NCBI GenBank assembly: GCA_019352875.1
Contig: JAAAFW010000006.1
Coordinates: 836,284-900,283, forward strand
DNA: 64,000 nucleotides
Direction of reading: 5' to 3'
From: Pedobacter cryoconitis
GTDB taxonomy: Bacteria > Bacteroidota > Bacteroidia > Sphingobacteriales > Sphingobacteriaceae
Positions 26,410 to 36,112 of the stretch are shown here, piece after piece (the first letter of the stretch is position 1; each line of letters starts with the position of its first letter). The notes under the pieces are model-generated. The model saw only the letters and a program-made list of their open reading frames with translations. It ran no database searches and was not told the origin of the DNA. The translations under genes and the position numbers were made by a program.

Positions 26410-27528
26410 ATGAAAATTACAGAAAATCAGGTATTGACCGGAAGAGTTATGTCTCTTGATGTGATGCGTGGACTAATCATGATTCTGCTTTGTGCAGAAA
26501 GTTGTTTAGTGTTTGTGGCCCTTGAAAAACTTGATCCTGTGCAGCCCTTTGCGCTTATCGTGGAACAGTTTTTTCATCATCCCTGGCATGGTTTGCGTTT
26601 CTGGGATTTAGTACAGCCCTCGTTTATGTTTATTGCGGGGGCTGCTATGTACATCTCTTACAGCAGTAAACTTAAAAAAGGAATTACCTGGAAAATGAAC
26701 TTTAAACATGTATTGACAAGGAGTTTCAAACTATTTCTGTTTGGGGTGGGGCTGCATTGTGTATACGCCGGGAAACCGGTTTGGGAACTCTGGAATGTTT
26801 TAACTCAACTGGCTTTTACCAGTATACTCGCTTATCTTGTGATAAACCAATCCTACAAATTTCAAATCTCGTTTTCTTTGGGGTTATTACTGCTGACCGA
26901 GGTATTATATCGTTATGTACAGGTTCCAGGTTTTGACCATCCTTTTATAGAATACCATAATTTCGGCGCCTGGCTGGATACTATTTTAATGGGTAAGATT
27001 AATACAGATGGTTGGGTTGCCATTAATATTATCCCGACGGCTGCACACACTATCTGGGGGGTGCTTGCGGGCAAGCTTTTAGTATCCAATCATCCGAGTG
27101 TATATAAGATCCGGACTTTGCTATTATCGGGCTGTATTGCACTGGTGATTGGATTTGGCCTTGACCTGCTCGGTATTACACCGATCATTAAAAGAATAAG
27201 CACGAGTTCTTTTGTTCTTGCATCCGGTGGCTGGGTTCTGGTCATGCTGGCTGCAACTTACTGGCTGGTGGATGTAAAAAAACAAATGAAATACGCCTGG
27301 ATCTGCACAGTCATAGGAATGAATGCGATCTTTATTTATATTTTTTTCGAAACAGTTGGTATGCAATGGGTAAATGGAACTATTGCTATTTTTACGGGCT
27401 CGCTGATCCATTCGTTAACTGGTCTTTCGATTAAAATAACAACGTTGCTCTCTGCATTGTCTGCTTTGGTGGCAGAATGGGCACTATGCTATTGGTTATA
27501 TAAACACAAAATCTTTTTTAAATTATAA
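26410..27528 (+). CDS. DUF5009 / heparan N-acetyltransferase-like membrane protein
   Basis: A 372-residue integral membrane protein with about ten hydrophobic helices. It opens with the signature RVMSLDVMRGLIMILLCAES, followed by HPWHGLRFWDLVQPSFMFIAG and a later NIIPTAAHTIWGVLAG. This is the DUF5009/COG4299 group related to lysosomal heparan-alpha-glucosaminide acetyltransferase. By analogy it may move acetyl groups across the inner membrane onto amino sugars. It is the last gene of the first glycan locus, 27 bp after the PKD lipoprotein, and suggests an amino-sugar-bearing substrate. Confidence 0.8.
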   Translation: MKITENQVLTGRVMSLDVMRGLIMILLCAESCLVFVALEKLDPVQPFALIVEQFFHHPWHGLRFWDLVQPSFMFIAGAAMYISYSSKLKKGITWKMNFKHVLTRSFKLFLFGVGLHCVYAGKPVWELWNVLTQLAFTSILAYLVINQSYKFQISFSLGLLLLTEVLYRYVQVPGFDHPFIEYHNFGAWLDTILMGKINTDGWVAINIIPTAAHTIWGVLAGKLLVSNHPSVYKIRTLLLSGCIALVIGFGLDLLGITPIIKRISTSSFVLASGGWVLVMLAATYWLVDVKKQMKYAWICTVIGMNAIFIYIFFETVGMQWVNGTIAIFTGSLIHSLTGLSIKITTLLSALSALVAEWALCYWLYKHKIFFKL

Positions 27529-27550
27529 AATCTACAGGGGTCATTATTTC

Positions 27551-29116
27551 TCAGGAACTGCAGGATAAAGTCGAGCTGCCTGGTTGTGTGGCTGCCCAAT
27601 CAGGTCTGCGTATGTTAAGCTCCGGAAAAATGTTCTCGTATGGGGTTTTTATGGCCTGCTGAAGTTTATGGAACTTTTCATTGTTTCCCTTCTCCAGATC
27701 TGCAATAGCCTCATATAAAAGGTAGTTTCTCAAAATGAACTTTGGGTTCGCAGCTTCCATTTGCTGTATCCGCTGCGCATCAGAAATTGAATTCAGCTGC
27801 AATCTTTCCTGATAACGTTTAATGATTAGCCAGAATGCTTTGCTGGTTTCAGGAGCAATAAGGTTATATAGGGAGGGTTTCAGATATTCCAGAAGCGCAT
27901 TGGGATCCTCGAATACTGCCGGTATTTTCTCCAGTAAGGTGTAGAATATGGTCATATCTGGTTTGATCTGCCCGAGTAACTGTTCCAGCTGATCGATCAA
28001 TTGCTGATCGCCCGGCTTCAGCTGATCCAAACCTAACTTACCCGCCATCATTGTATAGTATTTATCCAGGTAGATATCCTTATAATTTTCCAATCTCGCT
28101 GATAGTTCGTCTGTAGATTCCAGCAGCGGAGAAAAAGCGGCCGCAAGACAGCCGAGGTTCCAGTATCCTATCGTATGCTGTGCACCAAACGCATATCTTC
28201 TGCCCGGCAGGTCTGTTGTATTCGGTGTGAAGTCGGGATCGAAATCGTCGAGAAATGAAAAAGGGCCGTAATCTATGGTCAGACCAAGAATTGACATATT
28301 ATCTGTATTCATTACGCCATGTACAAAACCAACTCTCACCCATTCTACAATCATTGTGGCTGTTCTTTCCAGGATTTCTGAGAACAGGTTCAGTATTTTT
28401 TCTTCTCTGGTTCCATGCAGATGCGGATAGTAGCGATTTATTGTCCAGTCTGTCAGCTGCTGCAGAAGCTCTTTGTCCTGTCTTGCAGCCAACATCTCAA
28501 AATTGCCGAAACGCAGAAAGGAAGGTGCCGTGCGGAGTACGATAGCACCAGGCTCCAGTGCAGGATGACCGTCATAGAAAAGGTCCCGCATAACCTGATC
28601 ACCGGTCCGGACAAGGGAAAGCGCACGTGTTGTAGGAATGCCCAGGTGGTACATAGCTTCACTCATCAGGTATTCTCTTACTGAGGACCTTAAAACAGCC
28701 CTTCCGTCACCTCTTCTGGAATAGGGTGTCGGGCCAGCGCCCTTCAATTGCAGTTCGATACTTTTTCCATCAGTTTTTTCCCACTCCCCCAATGTGATTG
28801 CCCTGCCGTCGCCCAGTTGTCCCGCCCAGTTCCCGAATTGATGCCCCGCATAGCAGGCGGCATAAGGAACCATAGAAGGGTTTAAATGATTGCCCGCCAG
28901 AATATGTATATCAGTTTCATCAGGTGCTGCGATATTCAGTTCTGTGGCGAGTTCTTCGGACCAGGCCAGCAAAACCGGATCAGATACTGGTGTGGGGGTT
29001 GTGTTACTGTACAACATTCCGGGAGTCTGTCTCGGCATCATATTCCCACTGTGATCCCCCGGAAAGGACGTGGTGAATTCACTTTTATATATTTTAGATT
29101 TAAGTTGTTCCATCAT
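27551..29116 (-). CDS. selO: SelO/YdiU protein adenylyltransferase
   Basis: A pseudokinase-fold enzyme that attaches AMP to Ser/Thr/Tyr of proteins. Seen motifs: AGQLGDGRAITLGEW, GAGPTPYSRRGDGRAVLRSS, FVHGVMNTDNMSILGLTIDY and FLDDFDPDFTPNTTD. The last residues are SCSS, so a cysteine stands where some homologues carry selenocysteine near the C-terminus. From the ATG at 29116 it has 521 residues; the frame is open to 29158. It lies 79 bp downstream of the fucosidase on the same strand and converges on the acyltransferase gene. Confidence 0.93.
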   Translation of the reverse strand: MMEQLKSKIYKSEFTTSFPGDHSGNMMPRQTPGMLYSNTTPTPVSDPVLLAWSEELATELNIAAPDETDIHILAGNHLNPSMVPYAACYAGHQFGNWAGQLGDGRAITLGEWEKTDGKSIELQLKGAGPTPYSRRGDGRAVLRSSVREYLMSEAMYHLGIPTTRALSLVRTGDQVMRDLFYDGHPALEPGAIVLRTAPSFLRFGNFEMLAARQDKELLQQLTDWTINRYYPHLHGTREEKILNLFSEILERTATMIVEWVRVGFVHGVMNTDNMSILGLTIDYGPFSFLDDFDPDFTPNTTDLPGRRYAFGAQHTIGYWNLGCLAAAFSPLLESTDELSARLENYKDIYLDKYYTMMAGKLGLDQLKPGDQQLIDQLEQLLGQIKPDMTIFYTLLEKIPAVFEDPNALLEYLKPSLYNLIAPETSKAFWLIIKRYQERLQLNSISDAQRIQQMEAANPKFILRNYLLYEAIADLEKGNNEKFHKLQQAIKTPYENIFPELNIRRPDWAATQPGSSTLSCSS

Positions 29117-29195
29117 TTGAACAGCTAAGATAAGTGGTATACAGCAGGAATAGACCATCTGGATGTCAATTCCTGCTACACTACAAAATCCGGTT

Positions 29196-31112
29196 TTATT
29201 GGAATACCTCTATTTCAGCCACACGGAAACCCTGCCCGGCACCCGTTACTCCGATTGCTCTGAGCATAACGAACCTGGCTGTCACTGGTGCTTTCAATGT
29301 TGTACGCTGAAGGATAGGGTTGGCCTTGATATTAGAGAACTCACCTGAAGCCGCAGACGTCCATTGTTTTCCGTCCTGACTATACAGATACTCATATTTT
29401 TCTATTCTTCCTGCTGTTTGTTCATCCTGTGCCGGTAAGTACCCGAAAGCTGAAATTAAATGCGGATAGCCCATATCTAAAATCAGTTCATTGGTGCCAG
29501 TTAATGATGCGCTGGTTTCGGCCAGCTGATCAATTGCTTTTTGCAAATCAGCCGATGATTCCGGACTTATAATCTTCCAGTCATTCTTGGCATAGGCTGA
29601 CATTACCTTCCCGATAACTTTTGTCTTGGTTTCTGGTGAAAAATACAAACCGACCTCGCTCAAAACAGGGGATACAGGGGCAAAAACAGTCAGTTTTAAC
29701 TTTTTAGCGGTTATTGTTTCCGGTAATCTGATCAGGCGGTTAGCGCCGATACTGGTGGCTTTTCCGATTGTTTTCCATTGACCGGCGATATAACTCTCCA
29801 CTGTTATACTATCTACGCGCTGACCAAGTTTAATGTTTTCCCTGATCTGAACAAGATTAATAGATTTTTCGGCGGGAAGATCTATGATCAAACTGGCCTG
29901 GTGTACCTGGTCGTCGGTTGCCCAGTAGCTATAACGATCATTGTCCTGTAAATTATGTGTGTCAAAAGCCTTTTGTTTACCCCTCACATTAGAGGCCGTT
30001 ATTTTTGCATTTTTAGCCAGGTTTACAGCAAAGACCTGTTTCAGGTAGGCACCGAAATCTTTAAGTACAGCCACATCGTTTGCATGCAGCAGGCCATCTG
30101 TGTTGGGTGAAAGGCCAAGGTCCAGTGAACCGCCGCGTCCTACTGAGCTACAGTAAATGTCAAAGAGCTGTGCAACTGTTTTGACCTGTCCATCCTGCTC
30201 AGGATGATAAAACCAGCCCGGTCTTAAAGGGACATCTCCTTCAAAGGGTAACCATTGTTTTCCGTTTCGGGTTCCGCTGCCTAAATTCTTATCGTCCATA
30301 TAGCCCGGCATAGGAGTTTTTCCATCTGTACCCTTAAGATCGATTGTTGACCAGGATGTCTCGGGAGCCATGCCTTTTTCATTACCTACCCAACGGACAT
30401 CCGGCCCTATATCGCTGAATATACTTGCCCCGGGCTGGAGCTTCCTGGTAATAGCCCAGGTATTCATCCAGTCATAATAAACAGACTGATCTACTTTTTT
30501 AACTTCTTTTCTTCCGCCATAATAACCGTCACCACCATTGGCGCCATCATGCCAGCTCATAAATAACGGGCCGTAATTGCTGTATAATTCTTTAAGTTGA
30601 TTTCTATAGATGGTAATATATTCCGGGGTGCCATATGCTGGATTATTCCTGTCCCATGGAGAACAGTAAATACCGAATTTCATGTTGTTTTTTTGTGCTG
30701 CCTGCTGAAATTCACGTACCATATCTCCTTTTCCTGAACGCCATGGGCTTTCGCTGATATTGTATGCAGCAGTTTTAGTTGGCCAGAGCGCAAACCCATC
30801 ATGGTGTTTTGCAACCATGACAATACCTTTAAATCCGCCGGCGGCAGCAGCAGCAATAATCTGTCCGGCATCAAATTTAGCAGGATTAAATATCGCGGGG
30901 TCGGCATCTCCATAACCCCATTCCTTATTTTGAAAAGTGGTCGGTGTAAAATGGATCAGGCAATACATCTCGGTTTCATGCCATTTTAATTGCCTTTCTG
31001 AAGGTAACGCGCCATAGGGAGCAGGAGGTTTGGTGCTTTGCTGTGCAAGAGCCATTAGTCCGAAGAAATTAATTCCTGCAAAAACTAAAGCCGACTTCAC
31101 TTTATTTTTCAT
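29196..31112 (-). CDS. GH29 alpha-L-fucosidase with C-terminal discoidin-like domains
   Basis: A 638-residue exported enzyme: signal MKNKVKSALVFAGINFFGLMALAQ, then the GH29 barrel with MYCLIHFTPTTF, GIVMVAKHHDGFALWPTK and MKFGIYCSPWDRNNPAYG. The likely nucleophile is Asp189 in FMSWHDGANGGDG; the usual family motif is W-F-D-G, so His188 is a variant. The C-terminal third has two beta-sandwich (F5/8 type C-like) segments, with KAFDTHNLQDNDRYSYW and TARFVMLRAIG. It should remove alpha-linked fucose from oligosaccharides in the periplasm or at the cell surface. It may serve the neighbouring glycan locus. Confidence 0.9.
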   Translation of the reverse strand: MKNKVKSALVFAGINFFGLMALAQQSTKPPAPYGALPSERQLKWHETEMYCLIHFTPTTFQNKEWGYGDADPAIFNPAKFDAGQIIAAAAAGGFKGIVMVAKHHDGFALWPTKTAAYNISESPWRSGKGDMVREFQQAAQKNNMKFGIYCSPWDRNNPAYGTPEYITIYRNQLKELYSNYGPLFMSWHDGANGGDGYYGGRKEVKKVDQSVYYDWMNTWAITRKLQPGASIFSDIGPDVRWVGNEKGMAPETSWSTIDLKGTDGKTPMPGYMDDKNLGSGTRNGKQWLPFEGDVPLRPGWFYHPEQDGQVKTVAQLFDIYCSSVGRGGSLDLGLSPNTDGLLHANDVAVLKDFGAYLKQVFAVNLAKNAKITASNVRGKQKAFDTHNLQDNDRYSYWATDDQVHQASLIIDLPAEKSINLVQIRENIKLGQRVDSITVESYIAGQWKTIGKATSIGANRLIRLPETITAKKLKLTVFAPVSPVLSEVGLYFSPETKTKVIGKVMSAYAKNDWKIISPESSADLQKAIDQLAETSASLTGTNELILDMGYPHLISAFGYLPAQDEQTAGRIEKYEYLYSQDGKQWTSAASGEFSNIKANPILQRTTLKAPVTARFVMLRAIGVTGAGQGFRVAEIEVFQ

Positions 31113-31216
31113 TTGGTTCTGGTTAGATAGGTTATGTATTTGTAAAAAAAATAAAACTATTCAAAATATAGCTTGTTAGACAAACAAACAAGAAAATTAG
31201 AATAAATCAGGTTAAG

Positions 31217-31235
31217 GCAGGTACCTGGTACCTGC
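31217..31235. promoter_or_regulatory. 19-bp palindrome, candidate operator
   Basis: GCAGGTACC, one central T, then GGTACCTGC is a perfect inverted repeat in the divergent region between the fucosidase and a small lipoprotein gene, 29 bp before the latter. No T run follows, so a protein-binding site is more likely than a terminator. Confidence 0.4.
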
Positions 31236-31263
31236 TTCATATTTTAAATATAAACAGATAACT

Positions 31264-31509
31264 ATGAAAAATTTATTGAAAATCATGAGTATTGCCTTCA
31301 GTGTATTCCTGCTAGCCGCATGTGGTGGCGGGAAATCAGATTCTTTAGCAGATTCAACTGGTACAGGTATGGCAGATTCATATACCGATTCAGTCCATGC
31401 AGATACTTTACCAGTCAGTGAAGCCGACAGTGCACATTCGTACAGAAATGACAGAGGTACCGACAGTGTTAGCGCAGGTGCGTATAAAGGGGTGCCCAGA
31501 AATCCTTAA
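31264..31509 (+). CDS. Small Ser/Asp/Thr-rich lipoprotein
   Basis: An 81-residue protein with lipoprotein signal MKNLLKIMSIAFSVFLLAAC followed by a low-complexity mature part rich in Ser, Asp, Thr and Gly (for example SDSLADSTGTGMADSYTDSV). No domain is recognised. It is probably a surface or periplasmic lipoprotein. It converges with the alpha/beta hydrolase, with 6 bp between the stops. Confidence 0.7.
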   Translation: MKNLLKIMSIAFSVFLLAACGGGKSDSLADSTGTGMADSYTDSVHADTLPVSEADSAHSYRNDRGTDSVSAGAYKGVPRNP

Positions 31510-31515
31510 TCACAA

Positions 31516-32379
31516 TTATAATAAGATCCGCCGGACGCGCTGCATCAATTCCTGAAGCAGCTCTTCCTGGCGGATTAATTTTTCGTGCCCTGTTCCGGAA
31601 AAAAGAGTAGTCTCTATTGCCGGATGAAGTTTTAAAAACGCAATTAAAAAATCTGTATTTACTACCGCATCCTGATCATCATAGGCTATCCAATGATCTT
31701 TTGAAGCCGCTTCTAAAGTATAGTTGGTCAGATCATAAGCACTGGCAGGTTCTTTAAATCTTTCAAAAAATCTTTTGAAAAAGGTCTCCCTGATCTTTTC
31801 AGGTATATTGACTGCCTCCATCATATTGTTAAATAAAGCTTTCAGATTAATGACTGGAGCAATACTAATTAGCAATTCGGGCTTAATACCTGCCTGCTCA
31901 AGTGACATCATATTGGCCATTGCGCCTAAAGAATGCCCGATTACAATGTCGGGATTTCCGAACTGCCGGTAAATTGCCTGCAATGCCTCAGTATATAATA
32001 TTAAGTTAGATAACTCCCCCGGCGAACTTCCGTTACCTGGTGCATCGAAAGCGACCACTGTCACATTCTCAATTACTGTTAAAGCCGTAATTAGAGAAGT
32101 AAAGTCTGCTGCTTTAGAGCTCCATCCATGCGTAACCAGAATCAATCTGGATCCGGTGCCCCATTTAAAAACATTAAAAGGAAGTATCCTGCCAGAAAAA
32201 TAGGTGTCCGGGGCCTGAAGTATAATATGCTGCGCCTGGCTAATCAGTTCTTCCTGGTTTTTTCTCAATGGCATTTTAGCAGCATAGCACAGTAGTCTCC
32301 ATAATATGGTTTCCTGTTCTGTGATATCCGAAGATGTCAGTTCCCTGGCTTGCGCAACAATTTCTTTATATACTTTCAT
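31516..32379 (-). CDS. Alpha/beta hydrolase
   Basis: A 287-residue cytoplasmic protein of the alpha/beta-hydrolase fold. Oxyanion region LILVTHGWSSKAADF, nucleophile elbow IVIGHSLGAMAN (Ser), acid in YDDQDAVVNT (Asp) and late GTGHEKLIRQE (His) complete a plausible catalytic triad in the right order. The N-terminal 60 residues are helical and atypical. There is no signal peptide. Substrate unknown. It is divergent from the helicase gene. Confidence 0.85.
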   Translation of the reverse strand: MKVYKEIVAQARELTSSDITEQETILWRLLCYAAKMPLRKNQEELISQAQHIILQAPDTYFSGRILPFNVFKWGTGSRLILVTHGWSSKAADFTSLITALTVIENVTVVAFDAPGNGSSPGELSNLILYTEALQAIYRQFGNPDIVIGHSLGAMANMMSLEQAGIKPELLISIAPVINLKALFNNMMEAVNIPEKIRETFFKRFFERFKEPASAYDLTNYTLEAASKDHWIAYDDQDAVVNTDFLIAFLKLHPAIETTLFSGTGHEKLIRQEELLQELMQRVRRILL

Positions 32380-32500
32380 GGTTGGTAATGTCTGCCCGAA
32401 ATATAGGCTAATTAGACCATCCGGCCTTTTGTTGTATTTGATTTTTACGTCGTCCTGATAATTGATGAGGCGCTGCTTATATCTGGAATTCTTTTAAAGC

Positions 32501-32508
32501 TATCTTTG
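32501..32508 (+). promoter_or_regulatory. Perfect -7 element at the helicase start
   Basis: TATCTTTG matches TAnnTTTG exactly and ends only 5 bp before the ATG at 32514, so the transcript would have almost no leader. No clear -33 TTTG is present. Confidence 0.45.
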
Positions 32509-32513
32509 CAGAA

Positions 32514-34409
32514 ATGGAATATTTTAATCAACTGGCAGCTTTATTAAAGATAGAGAAGGAGGCCGATCAGCAGGCTTATATGCAGCTTACAGCTGCGGCA
32601 TCTGCAGCGGAAAGAAGAGAAAACGGGCTAACCTGGTACCCGGTTGCGATCAGGGGAACAGAAACCGGCAGAGGGGATTATCTGACCATTGAAATGGAAC
32701 GGACAACACATCAGCATATCAGCCACCAATTACGGTTTGGTGGTTCAGTGGCTATATTTTCTAATCATAACCCAAAAGAAGATCGGCTGGAAGGTATTGT
32801 GGCGCATCAAAGCGGCAATATGATTAAAATCTCTCTGCGTACAGATGAACTTCCTGATTGGTGTAGTGACGGAAAGCTTGGAGTCGACTTGCTTTTTGAC
32901 CAGAATAGTTATCAGGCTATGGAAGACGCGATTAAACAGGCATCGAAAGAAGCCATTGCCGGTGAATCAAAACTAATTCAGGTGCTGACAGGTAAAGAAA
33001 AACCTGTTTTTCATACAGGTGGTAGTGTTTTCGCCAGTGATGCACTGAATGCTTCTCAACAGGACGCAGTTAACAAAATTTTGGGTGCCGCACAATTATC
33101 GATCATTCACGGGCCTCCGGGTACCGGTAAGACGACGACTTTGGTGGCTGCTATTCAGGCTTTGTTAAAGCAGGATGATGGTCAGATTCTGGTTGTAGCG
33201 CCGAGTAACACAGCAGTGGATCTGCTCAGTGAAAAGCTCGATGCAGCAGGGGTGAAGGTATTAAGAATAGGGAATCCGGCCAGAATTAGCTCCAGACTTA
33301 ACAATATCACGCTGGATGGACAGTTATCACAGCACAGTAGTATGAAGCTGATGAAAGAACTCCGTAAACAGGCCGCAGAGTATAAAAAGATGGCACATAA
33401 GTATAAAAGAAACTTTGGCCGTGCAGAACAGGAACAGCGGAAAGCTTTGTTTAACGAAGCTGCCAAAATAAATAAAGAAGTAGGAAAGACTGAACAATAT
33501 ATGGTTGATGACCTGCTTGATAGAAATCAGGTGATCACTGCAACGCTGGTTGGCGCGCAGCAATATATGGTTAGAGACCGCAGATATAAAACTGTGGTGA
33601 TTGATGAAGCAGGGCAGGCGCTGGAACCGGCTTGCTGGATCCCGATTTTAAAAGCAGAGAAGCTGATTCTGGCTGGCGATCATTGTCAGCTTCCACCAAC
33701 GATTAAAGCCCAGGGTGGAGTTGCTTCTGCCTTAAGTAAGACCCTACTGGAAAAATGCGTTGCACTTCATCCGGATGCGGTAAGCCTGCTGGAGGTACAG
33801 TACCGGATGCATCAACAGATAATGGCGTATTCTTCGTTATCATTCTATCAGAACAGGCTGAAAGCTCATGCGAGTGTAGCTGAGCAACTGATCATGCCAG
33901 AGGAAAAACCTTTTCAGTTTATTGATACGGCGGGATGTGGATTTGAAGAAAAAAGTGAAGGCAGCAGTATTGTAAATCCGGAGGAGGCTGCTTTCCTGAT
34001 TCAGCGTTTAACAGAAATGGTGCTGCGCCTGGAGGAATCCGGATATGGCGAAAGCTTTCCTTCTATCGGTGTGATCTCCCCTTATAAAGAGCAGGCCAGG
34101 CTGCTGGAATCAGAAGTACATGCCAGCCCGGAACTGCATAAATATGCCACAAATATTACGGTGAATACTGTAGATAGTTTTCAGGGACAGGAAAGGGATC
34201 TGGTATATATTAGCCTCTGCAGAAGCAATTCAGCTGGTGTAATTGGCTTTTTAAATGATACGCGCAGAATGAATGTCGCAATGACGCGGGCAAAAATGAA
34301 ACTGGTAATGATCGGTGATAGTGCCACGCTGGCCAGGTCTTCATTTTATGCCGATCTGGTAGGTTTTGCGGAGAAGCATGAAAACTATCATAGTGCCTGG
34401 GAATTTTAG
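32514..34409 (+). CDS. Superfamily 1B DNA/RNA helicase (UPF1/SMUBP2-like)
   Basis: A 631-residue helicase. Walker A is IIHGPPGTGKTTTLV near residue 200; motif Ia is VVAPSNTAVDLL; Walker B is VVIDEAGQALEPACW near 360; motif III is LILAGDHCQLPPTI. C-terminal motifs are LLEVQYRMHQQIM, NTVDSFQGQERDLVYISLCR and FLNDTRRMNVAMTRAK. This order defines the UPF1-like SF1B group, which translocates 5' to 3' on nucleic acid. The N-terminal region with EYFNQLAALLKIEKEAD is the OB-like part of IGHMBP2-type proteins. The role in the cell (repair or RNA turnover) is unknown. Confidence 0.93.
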   Translation: MEYFNQLAALLKIEKEADQQAYMQLTAAASAAERRENGLTWYPVAIRGTETGRGDYLTIEMERTTHQHISHQLRFGGSVAIFSNHNPKEDRLEGIVAHQSGNMIKISLRTDELPDWCSDGKLGVDLLFDQNSYQAMEDAIKQASKEAIAGESKLIQVLTGKEKPVFHTGGSVFASDALNASQQDAVNKILGAAQLSIIHGPPGTGKTTTLVAAIQALLKQDDGQILVVAPSNTAVDLLSEKLDAAGVKVLRIGNPARISSRLNNITLDGQLSQHSSMKLMKELRKQAAEYKKMAHKYKRNFGRAEQEQRKALFNEAAKINKEVGKTEQYMVDDLLDRNQVITATLVGAQQYMVRDRRYKTVVIDEAGQALEPACWIPILKAEKLILAGDHCQLPPTIKAQGGVASALSKTLLEKCVALHPDAVSLLEVQYRMHQQIMAYSSLSFYQNRLKAHASVAEQLIMPEEKPFQFIDTAGCGFEEKSEGSSIVNPEEAAFLIQRLTEMVLRLEESGYGESFPSIGVISPYKEQARLLESEVHASPELHKYATNITVNTVDSFQGQERDLVYISLCRSNSAGVIGFLNDTRRMNVAMTRAKMKLVMIGDSATLARSSFYADLVGFAEKHENYHSAWEF

Positions 34410-34441
34410 AAAAAAAATAATTAGAAATGTATATTTAGACC

Positions 34442-35275
34442 ATGAATAAGATAGAATTAGTTACCAGTCATTTTCTGGAGCTCGCCGTAAGAAAGATCCC
34501 TGATCTTTTTATGGCAATCGTCACTTTGTTAGTTGGTTTATGGTTAATTAAGAAGCTCGGTACTATCATTCAGAACCGTTTTCATAAGAACAGGGTAGAT
34601 GTCACGCTCGGCGAATTTTTGCTCAGCATGATTAAAGTTGTCTTTTATGTGCTGCTGGTAATTTCCTGTGCCTCCATGATTGGTATTCAGACCAGTTCAT
34701 TTGTAGCATTGCTGGGTGCAGCGGGACTGGCAGTCGGACTGGCATTGCAGGGAAGTCTTTCAAATTTCGCTGGTGGCGTCTTAATTTTACTTTTCAAGCC
34801 GTTCCGGATCGGCCATCAGATTACTTCAAGTAATAATGTTTCTGGTTTGGTTATGAAAATTGATATTCTTTACACGACCCTGAAGGCTGGCAATGGAACT
34901 ACTATCTATGCGCCAAATGGTCCTTTGGCAAATTCGGTAATTAATAATACAACTGATAATGAGATCAGGCAGGCCGAATACAAGGTTAAGCTGTCTTATA
35001 ATTCAAATATTGATACGGTCAGAAAGCTTATCCTGGGTATTCTGGACCTGGACGACCGCATTTTAAAAATGCCTGCACCTACAGTATTAGTTTCCTCTTT
35101 AGAGGACAATGCTATTGTACTCCTGATCCGGACATGGAGTAAAAATGATGTGTTCTGGGCTGCATATCACAGTAATTTTCAATTAATTAAAGAGACACTG
35201 GAAGTTAATGAAATTCAAATGGCTGGTGCTAAAACAGAGATCCATGTGATCAATGAGCCGGCATCGAATTCCTGA
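34442..35275 (+). CDS. mscS: MscS-type mechanosensitive channel
   Basis: A 277-residue small-conductance mechanosensitive channel: about three membrane helices in the first 110 residues, the pore helix GAAGLAVGLALQGSLSNFAGG, then the beta domain starting LILLFKPFRIGHQI and the C-terminal vestibule. It releases solutes upon hypo-osmotic shock. It sits 32 bp after the helicase and 22 bp before the serine acetyltransferase, so the set may share transcripts. Confidence 0.94.
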   Translation: MNKIELVTSHFLELAVRKIPDLFMAIVTLLVGLWLIKKLGTIIQNRFHKNRVDVTLGEFLLSMIKVVFYVLLVISCASMIGIQTSSFVALLGAAGLAVGLALQGSLSNFAGGVLILLFKPFRIGHQITSSNNVSGLVMKIDILYTTLKAGNGTTIYAPNGPLANSVINNTTDNEIRQAEYKVKLSYNSNIDTVRKLILGILDLDDRILKMPAPTVLVSSLEDNAIVLLIRTWSKNDVFWAAYHSNFQLIKETLEVNEIQMAGAKTEIHVINEPASNS

Positions 35276-35297
35276 TAGCTCCTGCTAAAACAGAGAA

Positions 35298-36101
35298 ATG
35301 AACGAAGAATTTTATAAGGCACTTTTTTCCAGACAGCAGGCTATAGACCCTGTTCCTGCAAACGACGAGATCTCAGCATGGGCAACTCGTTTACTCAATG
35401 TGCTTTTCCCGGAAAGATTAAGCTCACCTGATTACTCGCTCAACGAGATCAGGCGTTTTTTTGCAGATTCTGAAAAGAATTTGCTGCGGTTACTGGAAGC
35501 CACAAAGGCATGTGAAGACTGTAGCAACGAAGAGATCTGTAGAAACTTCTATCTGGAGCTTCCTGAACTTTACAGGAGAATGAGAACAGATATCACTGCA
35601 ACTTTAAATGGTGATCCTGCAGCAAAGAGCGAGTTTGAGATTATCAGGAGTTATCCAGGATTTCTGGCTACTGCAATTTACAGGATTGCACATCATCTGT
35701 TAATACTCGGCATACCGCTGGTTCCCAGAATCCTGACTGAATTTGCGCATGGGGAAACTGGTATAGACATTCATCCGGGTGCGCATATTGGAGAATACCT
35801 TTTTATAGATCATGGTACCGGTATTGTGATAGGAGAGACGACTATTATTGGTAGCCATGTTAAATTGTATCAGGGAGTGACCCTTGGTGCGCTCAGCGTC
35901 GAGAAATATATGGCCAATACTAAAAGACATCCGACTATAAGTGATCATGTTATTATTTATTCCGGGGCAACTATACTGGGCGGTGATACACATATAGGCG
36001 AAAGAAGTATCATAGGCGGAAATGTATGGCTTACGAAAAGTATTCCGCCGGGCTCTACAGTTTATCATCAGTCCGCAATGAAAGTTATATCAAAACAATA
36101 A
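35298..36101 (+). CDS. cysE: Serine O-acetyltransferase
   Basis: A 267-residue enzyme that forms O-acetylserine from serine and acetyl-CoA. The N-terminal half is helical, with IIRSYPGFLATAIYRIAHHL. The C-terminal half is a left-handed beta helix of hexapeptide repeats (GIDIHPGAHIGEYLFIDHG, VIGETTIIGSHVKLYQGVTL). The catalytic HG and DHG region is present. It directly precedes cysM with 11 bp between them, so substrate and product of cysteine synthesis are encoded together. Confidence 0.95.
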   Translation: MNEEFYKALFSRQQAIDPVPANDEISAWATRLLNVLFPERLSSPDYSLNEIRRFFADSEKNLLRLLEATKACEDCSNEEICRNFYLELPELYRRMRTDITATLNGDPAAKSEFEIIRSYPGFLATAIYRIAHHLLILGIPLVPRILTEFAHGETGIDIHPGAHIGEYLFIDHGTGIVIGETTIIGSHVKLYQGVTLGALSVEKYMANTKRHPTISDHVIIYSGATILGGDTHIGERSIIGGNVWLTKSIPPGSTVYHQSAMKVISKQ

Positions 36102-36112
36102 AACCAGAACGA

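Noticed and set aside
27551..27568. Selenocysteine at the SelO C-terminus
   Set aside because: The last residues are SCSS encoded by ordinary codons; no in-frame TGA is present.
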